Source of the DNA: an uncultured Verrucomicrobia subdivision 3 bacterium | GTDB lineage: Bacteria; Verrucomicrobiota; Verrucomicrobiia; Limisphaerales; UBA11358 | Reading direction: 5' to 3' | Length of the DNA: 53,191 nt | Assembly (NCBI GenBank): GCA_903936645.1 | Contig: CAIZWI010000390.1 | Coordinates: forward strand, 1-53,191 | Position numbers and translations under genes: made by a program | Shown here: one piece after another, positions 25,867 to 34,190 of the stretch | Numbering within the stretch: the first letter of the stretch is position 1 | How the letters are laid out: every line of letters begins with the position of its first letter | Notes under the pieces: model-generated | What the model saw: only the letters and a program-made list of their open reading frames with translations | Databases searched by the model: none | What the model was told of the DNA's origin: nothing

Positions 25867-26952
25867 TTATTTATGAGCCGCAGAAGCGCGGCGATCCATC
25901 CGCCGTTTGGCACCTATGGCTAAAAGTAAAAAACCGCCCAGAGTCAGGCAAAGGGAGGGCTCCGGGGTGGTGATCAACGCCTGCTGGAGAGCCTTGCCAA
26001 TATCCACCGCCAGCACGGCGGTTTCAAAATTCTGTTCGCCATCACCCCATTGATCCAGAATATTCAGGAACAGATAGGGGCTGTTAAGATTCTTGCAGAC
26101 GACGACGCTGGCGCTGAGCCGTTCACCGCCAGAGCCATCTTGATTTGGAGCCGATTTGCTCCCATCGACAACATGGGCGAGCTGCCAGAACTTCAGGGCC
26201 ACCGCCGGACTGAGATTTCCCAAATTCATCAAATCCGCCGGCGTGATCGAGCTGGAGCCAGGCTGATTGCAAAATTGATAGATGCCGGCCGGCCCTTTGC
26301 CTTGGTTGATACTCGCGGCGATGTTGTTTAAGGCAAAAGCACCAGCGGTGCTATCAAGGGCCTGGGTCCATTGCTGATTTTGGCAGTTGCAAGTCGAAGT
26401 TTTCAACTGCGCCGGGTCGATCTGTTGGTTGCAGAAACGGCCAAGACCAAGGCACTTGAGCGGGTTGCCCGGAGCCGAACTCCGCTTGGAAACCCGATCC
26501 TGCCCGGTTGAGGCGGGCGTGGTGACCAAGCTCAAATCAAGGGCATCCGGAGCGATGACTGGCTGGGAATAGTTCAAGACGGGCGGGGCCGAAACGCCCA
26601 CCAAATGCAGGTTCAAATTTAATGAGGAGGCAAGGGTGGGTGGTGCCACGGCGGCCGGCGGCGGAGTTTGATCCCCGGAAGGCATTACCTTTACGGCGAA
26701 TTTTCCCCAACTGTCGCGGGAACTTATGCCCACGGCAAAGTCATTTGCGGAATTCACCTGGAGGGTGGAACCAAGATTCGCCAAGGCAGCCAATCGTGAG
26801 TCGCCTGGGGTTTGGGGAGCGTTGGTGGCCGCCCAGGCCGAGGTAGTGGAAAAAAAACAAGCGAGCAAACACGCCCAAGGCAGAACAGTAAGCCAGCACT
26901 TGCGCAGCGCTTTTACCAGGACCAATCTCAATTGCTTTTGGGCTTGTCTCAA
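25867..26952 (-). CDS. exported PEP-CTERM anchor-domain protein of unknown function
   Basis: 361 residues. The start at 26952 is TTG, followed by a signal peptide with a long basic n-region ending 'CFFSTTSAWAA'. The body has no recognised domain; it contains a Cys-rich patch ('CLGLGRFCNQQ', 'TCNCQNQQW') and ends with the tripartite PEP-CTERM signal: TPEPS, hydrophobic helix LCLTLGGFLLLAIGA and basic KRRMDRR. Proteins with this tail are processed by exosortase and tied to exopolysaccharide. No exosortase gene is in the window. An operator-like cluster lies upstream (27010-27045). Confidence 0.88.
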   Translation of the reverse strand: MRQAQKQLRLVLVKALRKCWLTVLPWACLLACFFSTTSAWAATNAPQTPGDSRLAALANLGSTLQVNSANDFAVGISSRDSWGKFAVKVMPSGDQTPPPAAVAPPTLASSLNLNLHLVGVSAPPVLNYSQPVIAPDALDLSLVTTPASTGQDRVSKRSSAPGNPLKCLGLGRFCNQQIDPAQLKTSTCNCQNQQWTQALDSTAGAFALNNIAASINQGKGPAGIYQFCNQPGSSSITPADLMNLGNLSPAVALKFWQLAHVVDGSKSAPNQDGSGGERLSASVVVCKNLNSPYLFLNILDQWGDGEQNFETAVLAVDIGKALQQALITTPEPSLCLTLGGFLLLAIGAKRRMDRRASAAHK

Positions 26953-27009
26953 ATCCCTTAAATCAACAGCAGGTTAGATGCCACAACCAATTTTAACGCA
27001 CTTTTCTAT

Positions 27010-27045
27010 AATTTGGTTAATTTTGACCAAATTTAGTTAATTTGG
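27010..27045. promoter_or_regulatory. alternating AATTTGGT / ACCAAATT half-sites upstream of the PEP-CTERM gene
   Basis: AATTTGGT (27010-27017), ACCAAATT (27026-27033) and AATTTGG (27039-27045) alternate in orientation, forming two overlapping inverted repeats of 8 and 7 bp in an AT-rich patch 58-93 bp upstream of the PEP-CTERM start. The arrangement looks like an operator for a dimeric regulator; the regulator is unknown. Confidence 0.4.
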
Positions 27046-27571
27046 GGAGGAAAAAATTAGACTAAATCAACCAGCCAACAGGGTGGGATATTGCAGCCGC
27101 AATGCAAATTAACCAAAACGTTGCACATGAAGGATTTTGCAATATTTCGTGGGACCGGCAGCCGAACCGGACGTAAGGCCGTGGGGGGGCTGGACGGGAC
27201 TTGACGGGATTTTTCTGGGATATGATGCAGTCGATTGATTTTCAATGACTTGCCATGGTTTTACCGGTTAGGGAGGGGCTTTACAGCGCTGGACGGCAGG
27301 GAACCGACCAAGTCCACCGGCCATGGCGATGGCAAACTTTGGCAAAGGCACGATTAGGTGCGATTCACTTGGATTTTGCTGAAGTTATCGGTCACCCCTC
27401 CGGGGAGGTGGCGGTTTGGCTGGCAGTTATGGCAGATGGGGGCGTGGGCAGGGGTGCTCAGACTGCTGGCGGGCTGGCCTTTTTTTATTTTTATTAAAAC
27501 CGGAATAGCCCGGATTAACTTTGTTTAAACCGGATTGACCCGGGGGCGAATGGAAATGTCAAAGAACCGTC

Positions 27572-27609
27572 GGCGGGCCAAAGCGCCCAGCCGAACCCGC
27601 TGGCCCGCC
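27572..27609. repeat. 9-bp inverted repeat with 20-nt loop
   Basis: GGCGGGCCA (27572-27580) and TGGCCCGCC (27601-27609) are perfect complements separated by 20 nt. No T-run follows, so this is not an evident terminator. Confidence 0.5.
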
Positions 27610-28615
27610 AGGGGGATGGTCGGAACATCCCCCGGGCAAAACAACTCTCTTGATGAGTATAAATTGGCGGCAGGATTTTGTCAAACGGAGCTACTGGGAA
27701 GGCTATTGGGTCGAAAGCCCGACCTGGTGCGGAGGCTGGTTTCCGCATTCCTAATTTCCCATTGGCTCGCCGCAAAATCGCCATAAAACGCAACCAGCAG
27801 GAATTACCTGTTTTTGGTTAATTTTGCAACCTGGCGAACGAGGCCGGCGTGGTTCGGAAGGGGCGGTTTTGGCCAAAAATGCACCCGGGCTTGCAAACCG
27901 GGTTGGCACGCCGGCGGCCGCTGCAGGCCAACGCTTGAGCGGGGCTGGTTGTTCGGGGGGATGTTGCCTTGGGTGTATCCCTGCCTTTCCGGGTAGTGAG
28001 GAGGTGAGGGCGCGCTACCCGGGGCTTCACCCTAAGGCTTTGGCAGGTTGGACCGAGGGACCGGGAAGCCGGAGTTGGCCCACGAATCGCAGGTATGACA
28101 CAAATGGGTCAGAGGTCCGGGTGGGGTTATTCGAGGGATTTGTGCGATTGGCGGGTAATTCTTTTCCATGTTTTACCCGCTTATCCGGCCATAAACTCTT
28201 CCCTGGGCGACCCTTTGCTGTTTAAAAGTATTTTGACTTTTTGGGGACCCTGGACAGCGGATGTCCACCTTCCCCGGTTGCATGCGGCCGAGATGAAGAT
28301 CCGGTGGACATCCTGGGTGGCGCGGCGGTTCGCAAAGCGTGGGGCTGGCGACTTCGCCTACCGGTTGCCACGCCGATCCGGCCCAGACCCGAGACCCCAG
28401 CCGCTGGTCCCACCCCACGGTCCGACTAAGTCCGAGTCGGTCCGACCAAAAAATTGAGCGTAAACTAAAACGGCCGCTTTGCCTAACGCCCGCAGGCGGT
28501 CGGGGAAGCAGCGGTCGCCGGTCGGGACGTTCCAGTACTTTTCAAGGGCCAAGCCAGGGGGTGGGAAAGACTTTGGCGCACCGCCAGCGCGGCCTTCGCT
28601 CCGGTGGATAAACCA

Positions 28616-28643
28616 TTGAATTTCGCGCGGAAATCCTTATACT
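28616..28643 (+). promoter_or_regulatory. candidate promoter of lysA
   Basis: TTGAAT (28616-28621), a 16-bp spacer and TATACT (28638-28643), the latter 5/6 to consensus. Transcription would start about 3 nt before the lysA ATG (28653): a leaderless or nearly leaderless mRNA, in line with no Shine-Dalgarno being seen. Confidence 0.45.
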
Positions 28644-28652
28644 GGCAAAGCA

Positions 28653-29951
28653 ATGCATGATTTTCGATATGTTGGCAAACACCTCTTTTGCGAAGGTGTG
28701 GAACTGGCGGCGCTCGCCGAAAAATTTGGCACGCCGTTTTATGTCTATTCCCAAAACACCCTGACGGATCATTTTCAAAAGTTGGATCAGGCCCTGGCGC
28801 CGCTGGATCATTTGGTTTGTTTCGCCATGAAGGCGAATTCCAACCTCTCGGTCATGCGAGTGCTGGCCAATTTGGGCAGCGGGTTTGATGTGGTCAGCAG
28901 CGGGGAACTCCAGCGCGTGATTGCGGCGGGCGGCGATCCCCGGAAATGCGTTTTTGCCGGCGTGGCCAAAACCGAGGCGGAAATCGAGTTTGCGTTACGC
29001 AAAGGCATTTACTCTTTCAACGTGGAGAGCGAGCCGGAAATCGTGCGCATTAACCGGGTGGCGGGGCGGTTGAAAAAACGCGCCCCCATCGCGGTGCGGG
29101 TGAACCCCAACATTGCAGCGGACACCCACGCCAAGATTACCACGGGCACTTACGAAAATAAATTCGGCATTCAATTTGAGCAGGTGGAGGCGGTGTACGC
29201 GCGCGCCAGCAAACTGCCAAACATCTGGTTGCGCGGCGTGCAAATGCACATCGGGTCGCAACTGACCCATGTGGAGCCGTACGAACAGGCCGTAACCAAG
29301 GTCACCCCCCTGGTGCAAAAACTGGCGGCCAAATACAAACTGGAATTTTTCAGTCCGGGGGGAGGATTGGGGATCGTCTATAAAACCGCGCTGGACAGCG
29401 GACCGCGCCAATGGTGGTCCTCCCCGTCAGCCAAGGGGATTTTGACCCCGGCGCTTTATGCGGAAAAGCTGCTGCCCTTGCTGCAACCGCTGGGCCTGCG
29501 CATCCTGATTGAACCCGGCCGCTTTATTGTGGGCAATGCGGGCGTATTGGTCACGCGGGTGGAGTATGTGAAGCGCACGGGGCAGAAAAACTTTGTCATT
29601 GTGGATGCGGCCATGAATGATTTGATCCGGCCGGCCTTTTACGACGCGTTTCACGAAATCGTGCCGCTGGCGAAAAAAGGCGGGGCGCGGATTAGTTCCG
29701 ATGTGGTGGGTCCCATTTGCGAGTCCGGCGATTATTTTTGCAAGGACCGGCCCCTGCCCCGGGTGGGCGAGGGCGATTATCTGGCACTCTTGAGCGCGGG
29801 AGCTTATGGGTTTGTGATGGCCTCCAACTATAATACCCGGCCGCTCATTCCCGAAATATTGGTGCGGGGAACCCAATTTGCGGCCGCCCGCGAGCGGCAG
29901 AAAGTGGCAGACATTTGGTCCGGCGAGAAAGTTGTGGCATGGTTAAAATAA
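28653..29951 (+). CDS. lysA: diaminopimelate decarboxylase
   Basis: 432 residues. A fold-III PLP enzyme with the Schiff-base Lys at about residue 60 (FAMKANSN), the 'HIGSQLTHVEPYEQA' strand, the phosphate-binding SPGGGLGI loop, 'EPGRFIVGNAGVLVTRVEYV', the active-site Cys in ICESGD and the substrate-contacting 'GAYGFVMASNYNTRP'. It decarboxylates meso-diaminopimelate to lysine in the cytoplasm, the last step of lysine synthesis. The FIST gene begins 4 nt after its stop, so the two are cotranscribed. No other lysine gene is nearby. Confidence 0.97.
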   Translation: MHDFRYVGKHLFCEGVELAALAEKFGTPFYVYSQNTLTDHFQKLDQALAPLDHLVCFAMKANSNLSVMRVLANLGSGFDVVSSGELQRVIAAGGDPRKCVFAGVAKTEAEIEFALRKGIYSFNVESEPEIVRINRVAGRLKKRAPIAVRVNPNIAADTHAKITTGTYENKFGIQFEQVEAVYARASKLPNIWLRGVQMHIGSQLTHVEPYEQAVTKVTPLVQKLAAKYKLEFFSPGGGLGIVYKTALDSGPRQWWSSPSAKGILTPALYAEKLLPLLQPLGLRILIEPGRFIVGNAGVLVTRVEYVKRTGQKNFVIVDAAMNDLIRPAFYDAFHEIVPLAKKGGARISSDVVGPICESGDYFCKDRPLPRVGEGDYLALLSAGAYGFVMASNYNTRPLIPEILVRGTQFAAARERQKVADIWSGEKVVAWLK

Positions 29952-29955
29952 CATT

Positions 29956-31173
29956 GTGAAAACTGAATATTCAGTCGTGGCGCACTGGACCGGGGAATTT
30001 GACGATGACGGTCTGCGCCAATGGGCGGAAAATCTCCGGGCGCAACTGCTGGCTCCCGAGGTCTCGCTGGGGCTGGTATTCATGTGTCCCAATTTTTTCC
30101 CGCATGCCGCCGAGGCTTTGGAAGTATTGCGGGTGCATGCCCGGATCCCGCTGTTGGTGGGCTGTTCCAGCCACGGTTTGATTTCGGGTGAAGAGGAGTT
30201 GGAAAACTCCTCCGGCCTGGTGTTAGCCCTCTATTCCCTTCCGGGCGCGGGGTTGAAGGGCATTTATTTTTCGCAAAAGCAAGTGGAGGAGGCCAGCGGG
30301 AACGATCCGGATTACTGGGCCACGGAAACGGGCGTGCATCCCAATACAATTAATGGCTGGCTGGCCTTTGTGGATCCGTTCCACATGGATTCGGAAAGCT
30401 GGATTCGCACTTGGAACCAGGCCTTTGCCGGCCGGCCGGTATTTGGCGGACTGGCGAGCGGCAATTTTCCGGAACCACTGACCCAGGTTTACCTGAATGG
30501 CGAGGTGTTTGAAGAGGGTGGCGTGGCGATTGCCGTGGGGGGGGAGGTTACCCTGACCGGTGTGATTTCCCAAGGCTGCACGCCGATCGGCGAAACGTGG
30601 ACGCTGACCCGGGTGGAACAAAACTTGATTCACAACATTGGCAACCGGCCGGCTTACGCGGTGCTGGCGGAAACGTTTCAAAAGCTTCCCCCGGATGAAC
30701 AGCGCAAAGCGCAGGGCAATCTGTTCATCGGGCTGGTGGTGAATGAGTATTTGGAGGAGTTTCATCGCGGGGATTTTTTAGTGCGTAATTTAATTGGCGG
30801 CGACCCCAAGTCCGGGGTGCTGGCGGTGGGGGCCATGCCCCGGACCGGCCAAACCATGCAGTTTCAGCGGCGCGACGCGGCGGCGGCCACGGAGGACATG
30901 ACCGAATTGCTGGGGCATTCGAAGGAAAAATTAGCCGGGGCCACCGTGTATGGTGGCTGCCTGTGCTGCTGCAATGGCCGGGGCCAGCATTTGTTTGGCC
31001 GGGCCAATCATGACGCGGAAATCATCCAGCGCTGCCTCGGACCGCTGGGATTGGCGGGCTTTTTCTGCAATGGCGAAATTGGCCCGGTCGGTGAGAAAAA
31101 CTACCTGCACGGCTTTACGGCCTCGCTGGCTTTGTTCGTGCAAAAACCCAACGGGACGGCCCCCGCCAAATAA
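29956..31173 (+). CDS. FIST-domain (FIST_N/FIST_C) protein
   Basis: 405 residues from a GTG start. The N-terminal FIST domain covers ~15-220 ('HARIPLLVGCSSHGLISGEE', 'GRPVFGGLASG') and the FIST_C domain ~235-395 ('KLAGATVYGGCLCCCNGRGQ' and 'FFCNGEIGPVGEKNYLHGFT'). FIST domains are predicted small-molecule sensors, often attached to signalling outputs; here there is no fused output domain. The end of FIST_C matches the usual 'GFFaxGEigP' signature. It is translationally coupled to lysA, which hints at sensing of amino acids, but that is inference. No signal peptide, so cytoplasmic. Confidence 0.9.
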   Translation: MKTEYSVVAHWTGEFDDDGLRQWAENLRAQLLAPEVSLGLVFMCPNFFPHAAEALEVLRVHARIPLLVGCSSHGLISGEEELENSSGLVLALYSLPGAGLKGIYFSQKQVEEASGNDPDYWATETGVHPNTINGWLAFVDPFHMDSESWIRTWNQAFAGRPVFGGLASGNFPEPLTQVYLNGEVFEEGGVAIAVGGEVTLTGVISQGCTPIGETWTLTRVEQNLIHNIGNRPAYAVLAETFQKLPPDEQRKAQGNLFIGLVVNEYLEEFHRGDFLVRNLIGGDPKSGVLAVGAMPRTGQTMQFQRRDAAAATEDMTELLGHSKEKLAGATVYGGCLCCCNGRGQHLFGRANHDAEIIQRCLGPLGLAGFFCNGEIGPVGEKNYLHGFTASLALFVQKPNGTAPAK

Positions 31174-31217
31174 TTGGCCTTTGCTTTTGCGCGCGGGCAA
31201 GCCATTCTCTCTCCGGA

Positions 31218-32402
31218 ATGTCTCCAGAGGAACAACCAGTTGAAAGCAAACGGCCCGATGCTCCCAAAAGTTTGGGAGCCAATCGCCGTCGTGGTCGTCG
31301 TGGTGGTCGCGGTCGGTCCCGCGGTCCACGTCGCACCACACCCTTGAACACCAATATCCCGCCCGTTCACGCGGCCGGAGGTGAGCCCGAACCCGATGCC
31401 GGACAACCGCACGAGGAGGCTGAGTTCACCGAAACCCCCCAGGATATGGAAGAATCTCCAACCGGCCACGAAGCGAATGGCCCAGCGGTGGAAGCAACCC
31501 CCGCCCCGGCGGAAGCGGCCACCCAGGAGCCGCAGGACAATTTTGTGGAAGCCCCCGCGGCCCCCGAAACGGCGGAGCCGATTGTGGCGGTGGCACCGGA
31601 GCCGGTCGAAGTTTCCGCTCCGCAGCCCGTCGAATCACGCCCCCCGCCGATCAAGCCCGCTTTCATTCCGCCCGCACCGGCGCGCCCCGCGCCCGCGCCT
31701 TATGTGGCGCCCCGGCCGCCTTTCCGCCCAGCCGCCGCCTCGGCGGTCACGCAAGCCATTGAGGAAATCACCAAAATCGTCGATGCCTTGCGCGATGCGC
31801 TGGATCAGATGGATGAGGTATTGGAACTGGTGGAGATGGCGGAACGCCAGAAGTTGACGGACGAACGGGAAATTGAATCCCTCCGCCGGGCTTTGCGGCA
31901 GTTTCAGAATCTGGCACCGCGCACCCGCCGGGATGATCCCCGGGAAAACTCCCCGCGCGAAAATGGCCCCCGGGAGAATGGCCCTCGCGAATACAATCAG
32001 CGGGACCAACGGGACTCCCGTGATCAGGGCAACCGCGATCAGGGGAATCGTGACCAGGGCAACCGCCAGCAAGGTGGCCGGGACCAAGGCAATCGTTTTC
32101 AAGGTAATCGGGACCAGGGCAACCGCCAACAAGGCGGACAGCGGGAACAACGAGAACCGCGCGAGCAACGGGAGCAGTCGCACCGCGACCAAAACCAGCG
32201 GGAACAAGCGCCGCGGGAAGCCAGCCAACCCGGGCAACGCGATCAAAATTTCCGCGAACCCCTGCCCCCCGAACCGGTGACCCACGAAGCAGTTGAAACG
32301 GTTCCGTGCGACTCCACGGCCCATGAACCAGTGCATTCAGAAACGGGTCACGCGGAAAACGAGACGCACCACGAGCAGGAACCCCGCACTTATATCGATT
32401 GA
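31218..32402 (+). CDS. disordered, RG-rich and DQGNR-repeat protein of unknown function
   Basis: 394 residues from ATG 31218. Residues ~22-41 are an Arg/Gly patch (NRRRGRRGGRGRSRGPRR) like nucleic-acid-binding RGG boxes. Next comes a ~120-residue Pro/Ala/Glu linker, then a short coiled-coil helix (~178-232, containing 'IVDALRDALDQMDEVLELVE'). From residue ~269 a charged Asp/Gln/Gly/Asn/Arg repeat follows: eight 5-residue units. It ends in an acidic His/Glu-rich tail. No enzyme domain. An RNA-binding or condensate-forming role is possible but is inference from composition. It follows the FIST gene after 44 bp and may share its transcript. Confidence 0.8.
   Translation: MSPEEQPVESKRPDAPKSLGANRRRGRRGGRGRSRGPRRTTPLNTNIPPVHAAGGEPEPDAGQPHEEAEFTETPQDMEESPTGHEANGPAVEATPAPAEAATQEPQDNFVEAPAAPETAEPIVAVAPEPVEVSAPQPVESRPPPIKPAFIPPAPARPAPAPYVAPRPPFRPAAASAVTQAIEEITKIVDALRDALDQMDEVLELVEMAERQKLTDEREIESLRRALRQFQNLAPRTRRDDPRENSPRENGPRENGPREYNQRDQRDSRDQGNRDQGNRDQGNRQQGGRDQGNRFQGNRDQGNRQQGGQREQREPREQREQSHRDQNQREQAPREASQPGQRDQNFREPLPPEPVTHEAVETVPCDSTAHEPVHSETGHAENETHHEQEPRTYID
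32022..32141 (+). repeat. eight 15-bp coding minisatellite units (DQGNR type)
   Basis: Eight in-frame pentapeptide units in a row: DQGNR three times, QQGGR, DQGNR, FQGNR, DQGNR and QQGGQ. Codons differ between units at silent positions (GGC/GGG/GGT, AAC/AAT), so the peptide is kept while the DNA diverges. Confidence 0.9.
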
Positions 32403-32409
32403 CCGGTTG

Positions 32410-32452
32410 ACCAAAGGGATGGCAGCAAATCCATTGCCGCCATCCCCTTGGT
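32410..32452 (-). terminator. 19-bp hairpin between convergent genes, probably ending the pfk transcript
   Basis: Arms 32410-32428 and 32434-32452 with a 5-nt loop. Read on the minus strand the stem is fully paired with two G-U wobbles; on the plus strand the same positions are A-C mismatches. That asymmetry favours function in the transcript that comes from the phosphofructokinase gene (stop at 32544). There is no T-run, so termination is likely but not proven. Confidence 0.55.
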
Positions 32453-32543
32453 AAAAGCGCAACCGCTGGTTTCAGGGTTCGGTGAAACTGTCCCCCCATT
32501 CATTAGCCCCAAGGCTTGAGGAGCGGTGCGAACCAGGGGTGGA

Positions 32544-33941
32544 TTATTTGGCCAATGCCCCCGTCAGATAACGGATGCGTTTGTGGACATCCGTATTGAT
32601 GGAATGATACGGTTGCGACAGGTTGCCGGCGGCAAATAGCGTCCGGCGCATATGTTCCATGTCGTCCAAGCCAATGGCGTCGGTGAAGATGGGCAGGAGA
32701 TATTCGATCCCCAGTTTGGATGGCTTCATCAGTTTGGGATCGTAAAGCGAGGGATGCATTTTTCGGGCATGAATCAAGCCCCAGCGATCGCGAAACCGGT
32801 TGGCATCGTAACCCTCCACATAAAAGCCCCGGGAAGAATGGTACTGCAGGATGGAAACCGCGTTATTGCGTCCCTCCACCAGCAGATCGACCGCCTTGGC
32901 GCCCTGCATGGCGGCATAAAAGCGGTCGAAAAGAATCGGCCGGCCGCCGCGCTGGGTATGCCCCACTTTGCGGGTGAAGATTGCCTCCTTGGCGGAATCG
33001 CCCCGGCGATAGAGTTGAAAATATTTATCCCCGATCATCTGGATGAGCTTGGCCCGCAAGGCTTCCGCCGCGCCGCTTAAAATCAAATTGCCGGCGGGGT
33101 CGGTGGATTTGGATTCCGCGCCTAGTTCCCGGCCCTGCTCATCGACGATGCCCTCGCCGCACACAATGACCACGTTCTTCTGCAAATCATACAAATGTTT
33201 CACCTGGGCCACGAGCAACTCCAAATCGGGCGCGATCTCCGGCACAAGAATAATATCCGGCTGACCGTAAGCCGACCCCAGGGCGATGTATCCAGAATGC
33301 CGTCCCATGACTTCAATGATGGCGATCCGGCGGTGGCTTTCGGCCGTGGTGCGAATGCGCTCCACCCCGCCCGCGGAGACAAAGACTGAGGTGGCATACC
33401 CCGGGGTCACGTAGTTAATGATGTGGTTCAGATCAAACACGGCGCGCGACTCCGATTGTTTGTAACGATAGCCGGTCCGCGAGGTGGGATCGGCCGCCCG
33501 GACCCATTCATCGGGTTCACTGGCGTAATTCAAGCCCAAATCGTTATCAATGGTCTTGGGCGCCAAAACCACCGGCAGACGCTCGGCCAGCGGTTGCAGG
33601 CCGTTCAACGTGCCATCGCCGCCCACACAAATCAGTCCTTCGATCCCGAGCTGCTTAAGCCGGGACACCACCATATCCAGATCCTCCGTTTTTTCGGGGT
33701 CGACAAAATCGCGGGAGGACCCAATCAGCGTGCCGCCCTTGGTCGGATCGAGTTCAGGAATGGCTTGAAAAAGTGGGTTCAATTGCACGTGCGGCACGCG
33801 GGGATTGAACAGACAATTGAAGCCTTTAATCAGCCCAATCACCTCCACTTTGAGCTGATTGGCCCGGGTGACGACCCCGTGAATGGTGGCGTTAAGGGCG
33901 GGGGTATCACCGCCCGCCGTGAGAATGCCGATCCGTTTCAT
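32544..33941 (-). CDS. 6-phosphofructokinase family protein
   Basis: 465 residues. Starts MKRIGILTAGGDTPALNATI (PFK nucleotide loop), then GGDGT at 107-111, PKTIDND at 128-134 and VMGRHSGYIAL at ~211-221. Gly in GGDGT usually marks ATP use, while Lys in PKTIDND is found in pyrophosphate-dependent and in plant/protist-type ATP enzymes, so the phosphoryl donor is uncertain though ATP is favoured. Between PKTIDND and 'YVTPGYATSVFVSAGGVERI' there is an insert of about 35 residues with no counterpart in the short bacterial PfkA. It catalyses fructose-6-phosphate phosphorylation in the cytoplasm. It stands downstream of the DUF255 gene on the same strand with a 249-bp gap. Confidence 0.92.
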   Translation of the reverse strand: MKRIGILTAGGDTPALNATIHGVVTRANQLKVEVIGLIKGFNCLFNPRVPHVQLNPLFQAIPELDPTKGGTLIGSSRDFVDPEKTEDLDMVVSRLKQLGIEGLICVGGDGTLNGLQPLAERLPVVLAPKTIDNDLGLNYASEPDEWVRAADPTSRTGYRYKQSESRAVFDLNHIINYVTPGYATSVFVSAGGVERIRTTAESHRRIAIIEVMGRHSGYIALGSAYGQPDIILVPEIAPDLELLVAQVKHLYDLQKNVVIVCGEGIVDEQGRELGAESKSTDPAGNLILSGAAEALRAKLIQMIGDKYFQLYRRGDSAKEAIFTRKVGHTQRGGRPILFDRFYAAMQGAKAVDLLVEGRNNAVSILQYHSSRGFYVEGYDANRFRDRWGLIHARKMHPSLYDPKLMKPSKLGIEYLLPIFTDAIGLDDMEHMRRTLFAAGNLSQPYHSINTDVHKRIRYLTGALAK

Positions 33942-34190
33942 GTGGAATAATGCGAGAACCCTGACCGGCCTGGGTCAAAAGCCCACGGGCCACCGTGGGT
34001 GTCGCTTGCAACCAGGCCGGTAGTTCTATGATTTTTAAACGAGAGAACGCAACCTGCGTGCCATGTTCAAAAACGGCCAAAACCGGCACTTTTGAGCAGA
34101 CAAGGCCCGAGAAAACCGCATTTTTTGCCCAGACTGACTACAACGGGACATTTCCCGAACCGAAGGCTCCCATTGAGGAGCGCGCCCCAT

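Larger units (their letters stand above)
26953..28652. other. 1.7-kb gene-poor region
   Basis: No frame on either strand shows a recognisable domain; those that are open are GC-biased and overlap each other. It does contain structure: AATTTGG-type half-sites (27010-27045, plus a TTTGGTTAATTT motif at 27107-27118 minus and 27813-27824 plus), two AAACCGGA-type repeats around 27496 and 27526, a 9-bp inverted repeat (27572-27609) and repeated GGTCCGAC around 28420-28446. It may hold regulatory sequence, an unrecognised RNA, or gene remnants. Confidence 0.5.

Noticed and set aside
27824..28225. 133-codon plus-strand frame in the gene-poor region
   Set aside because: GC-driven composition, no domain, and overlapped by other frames.
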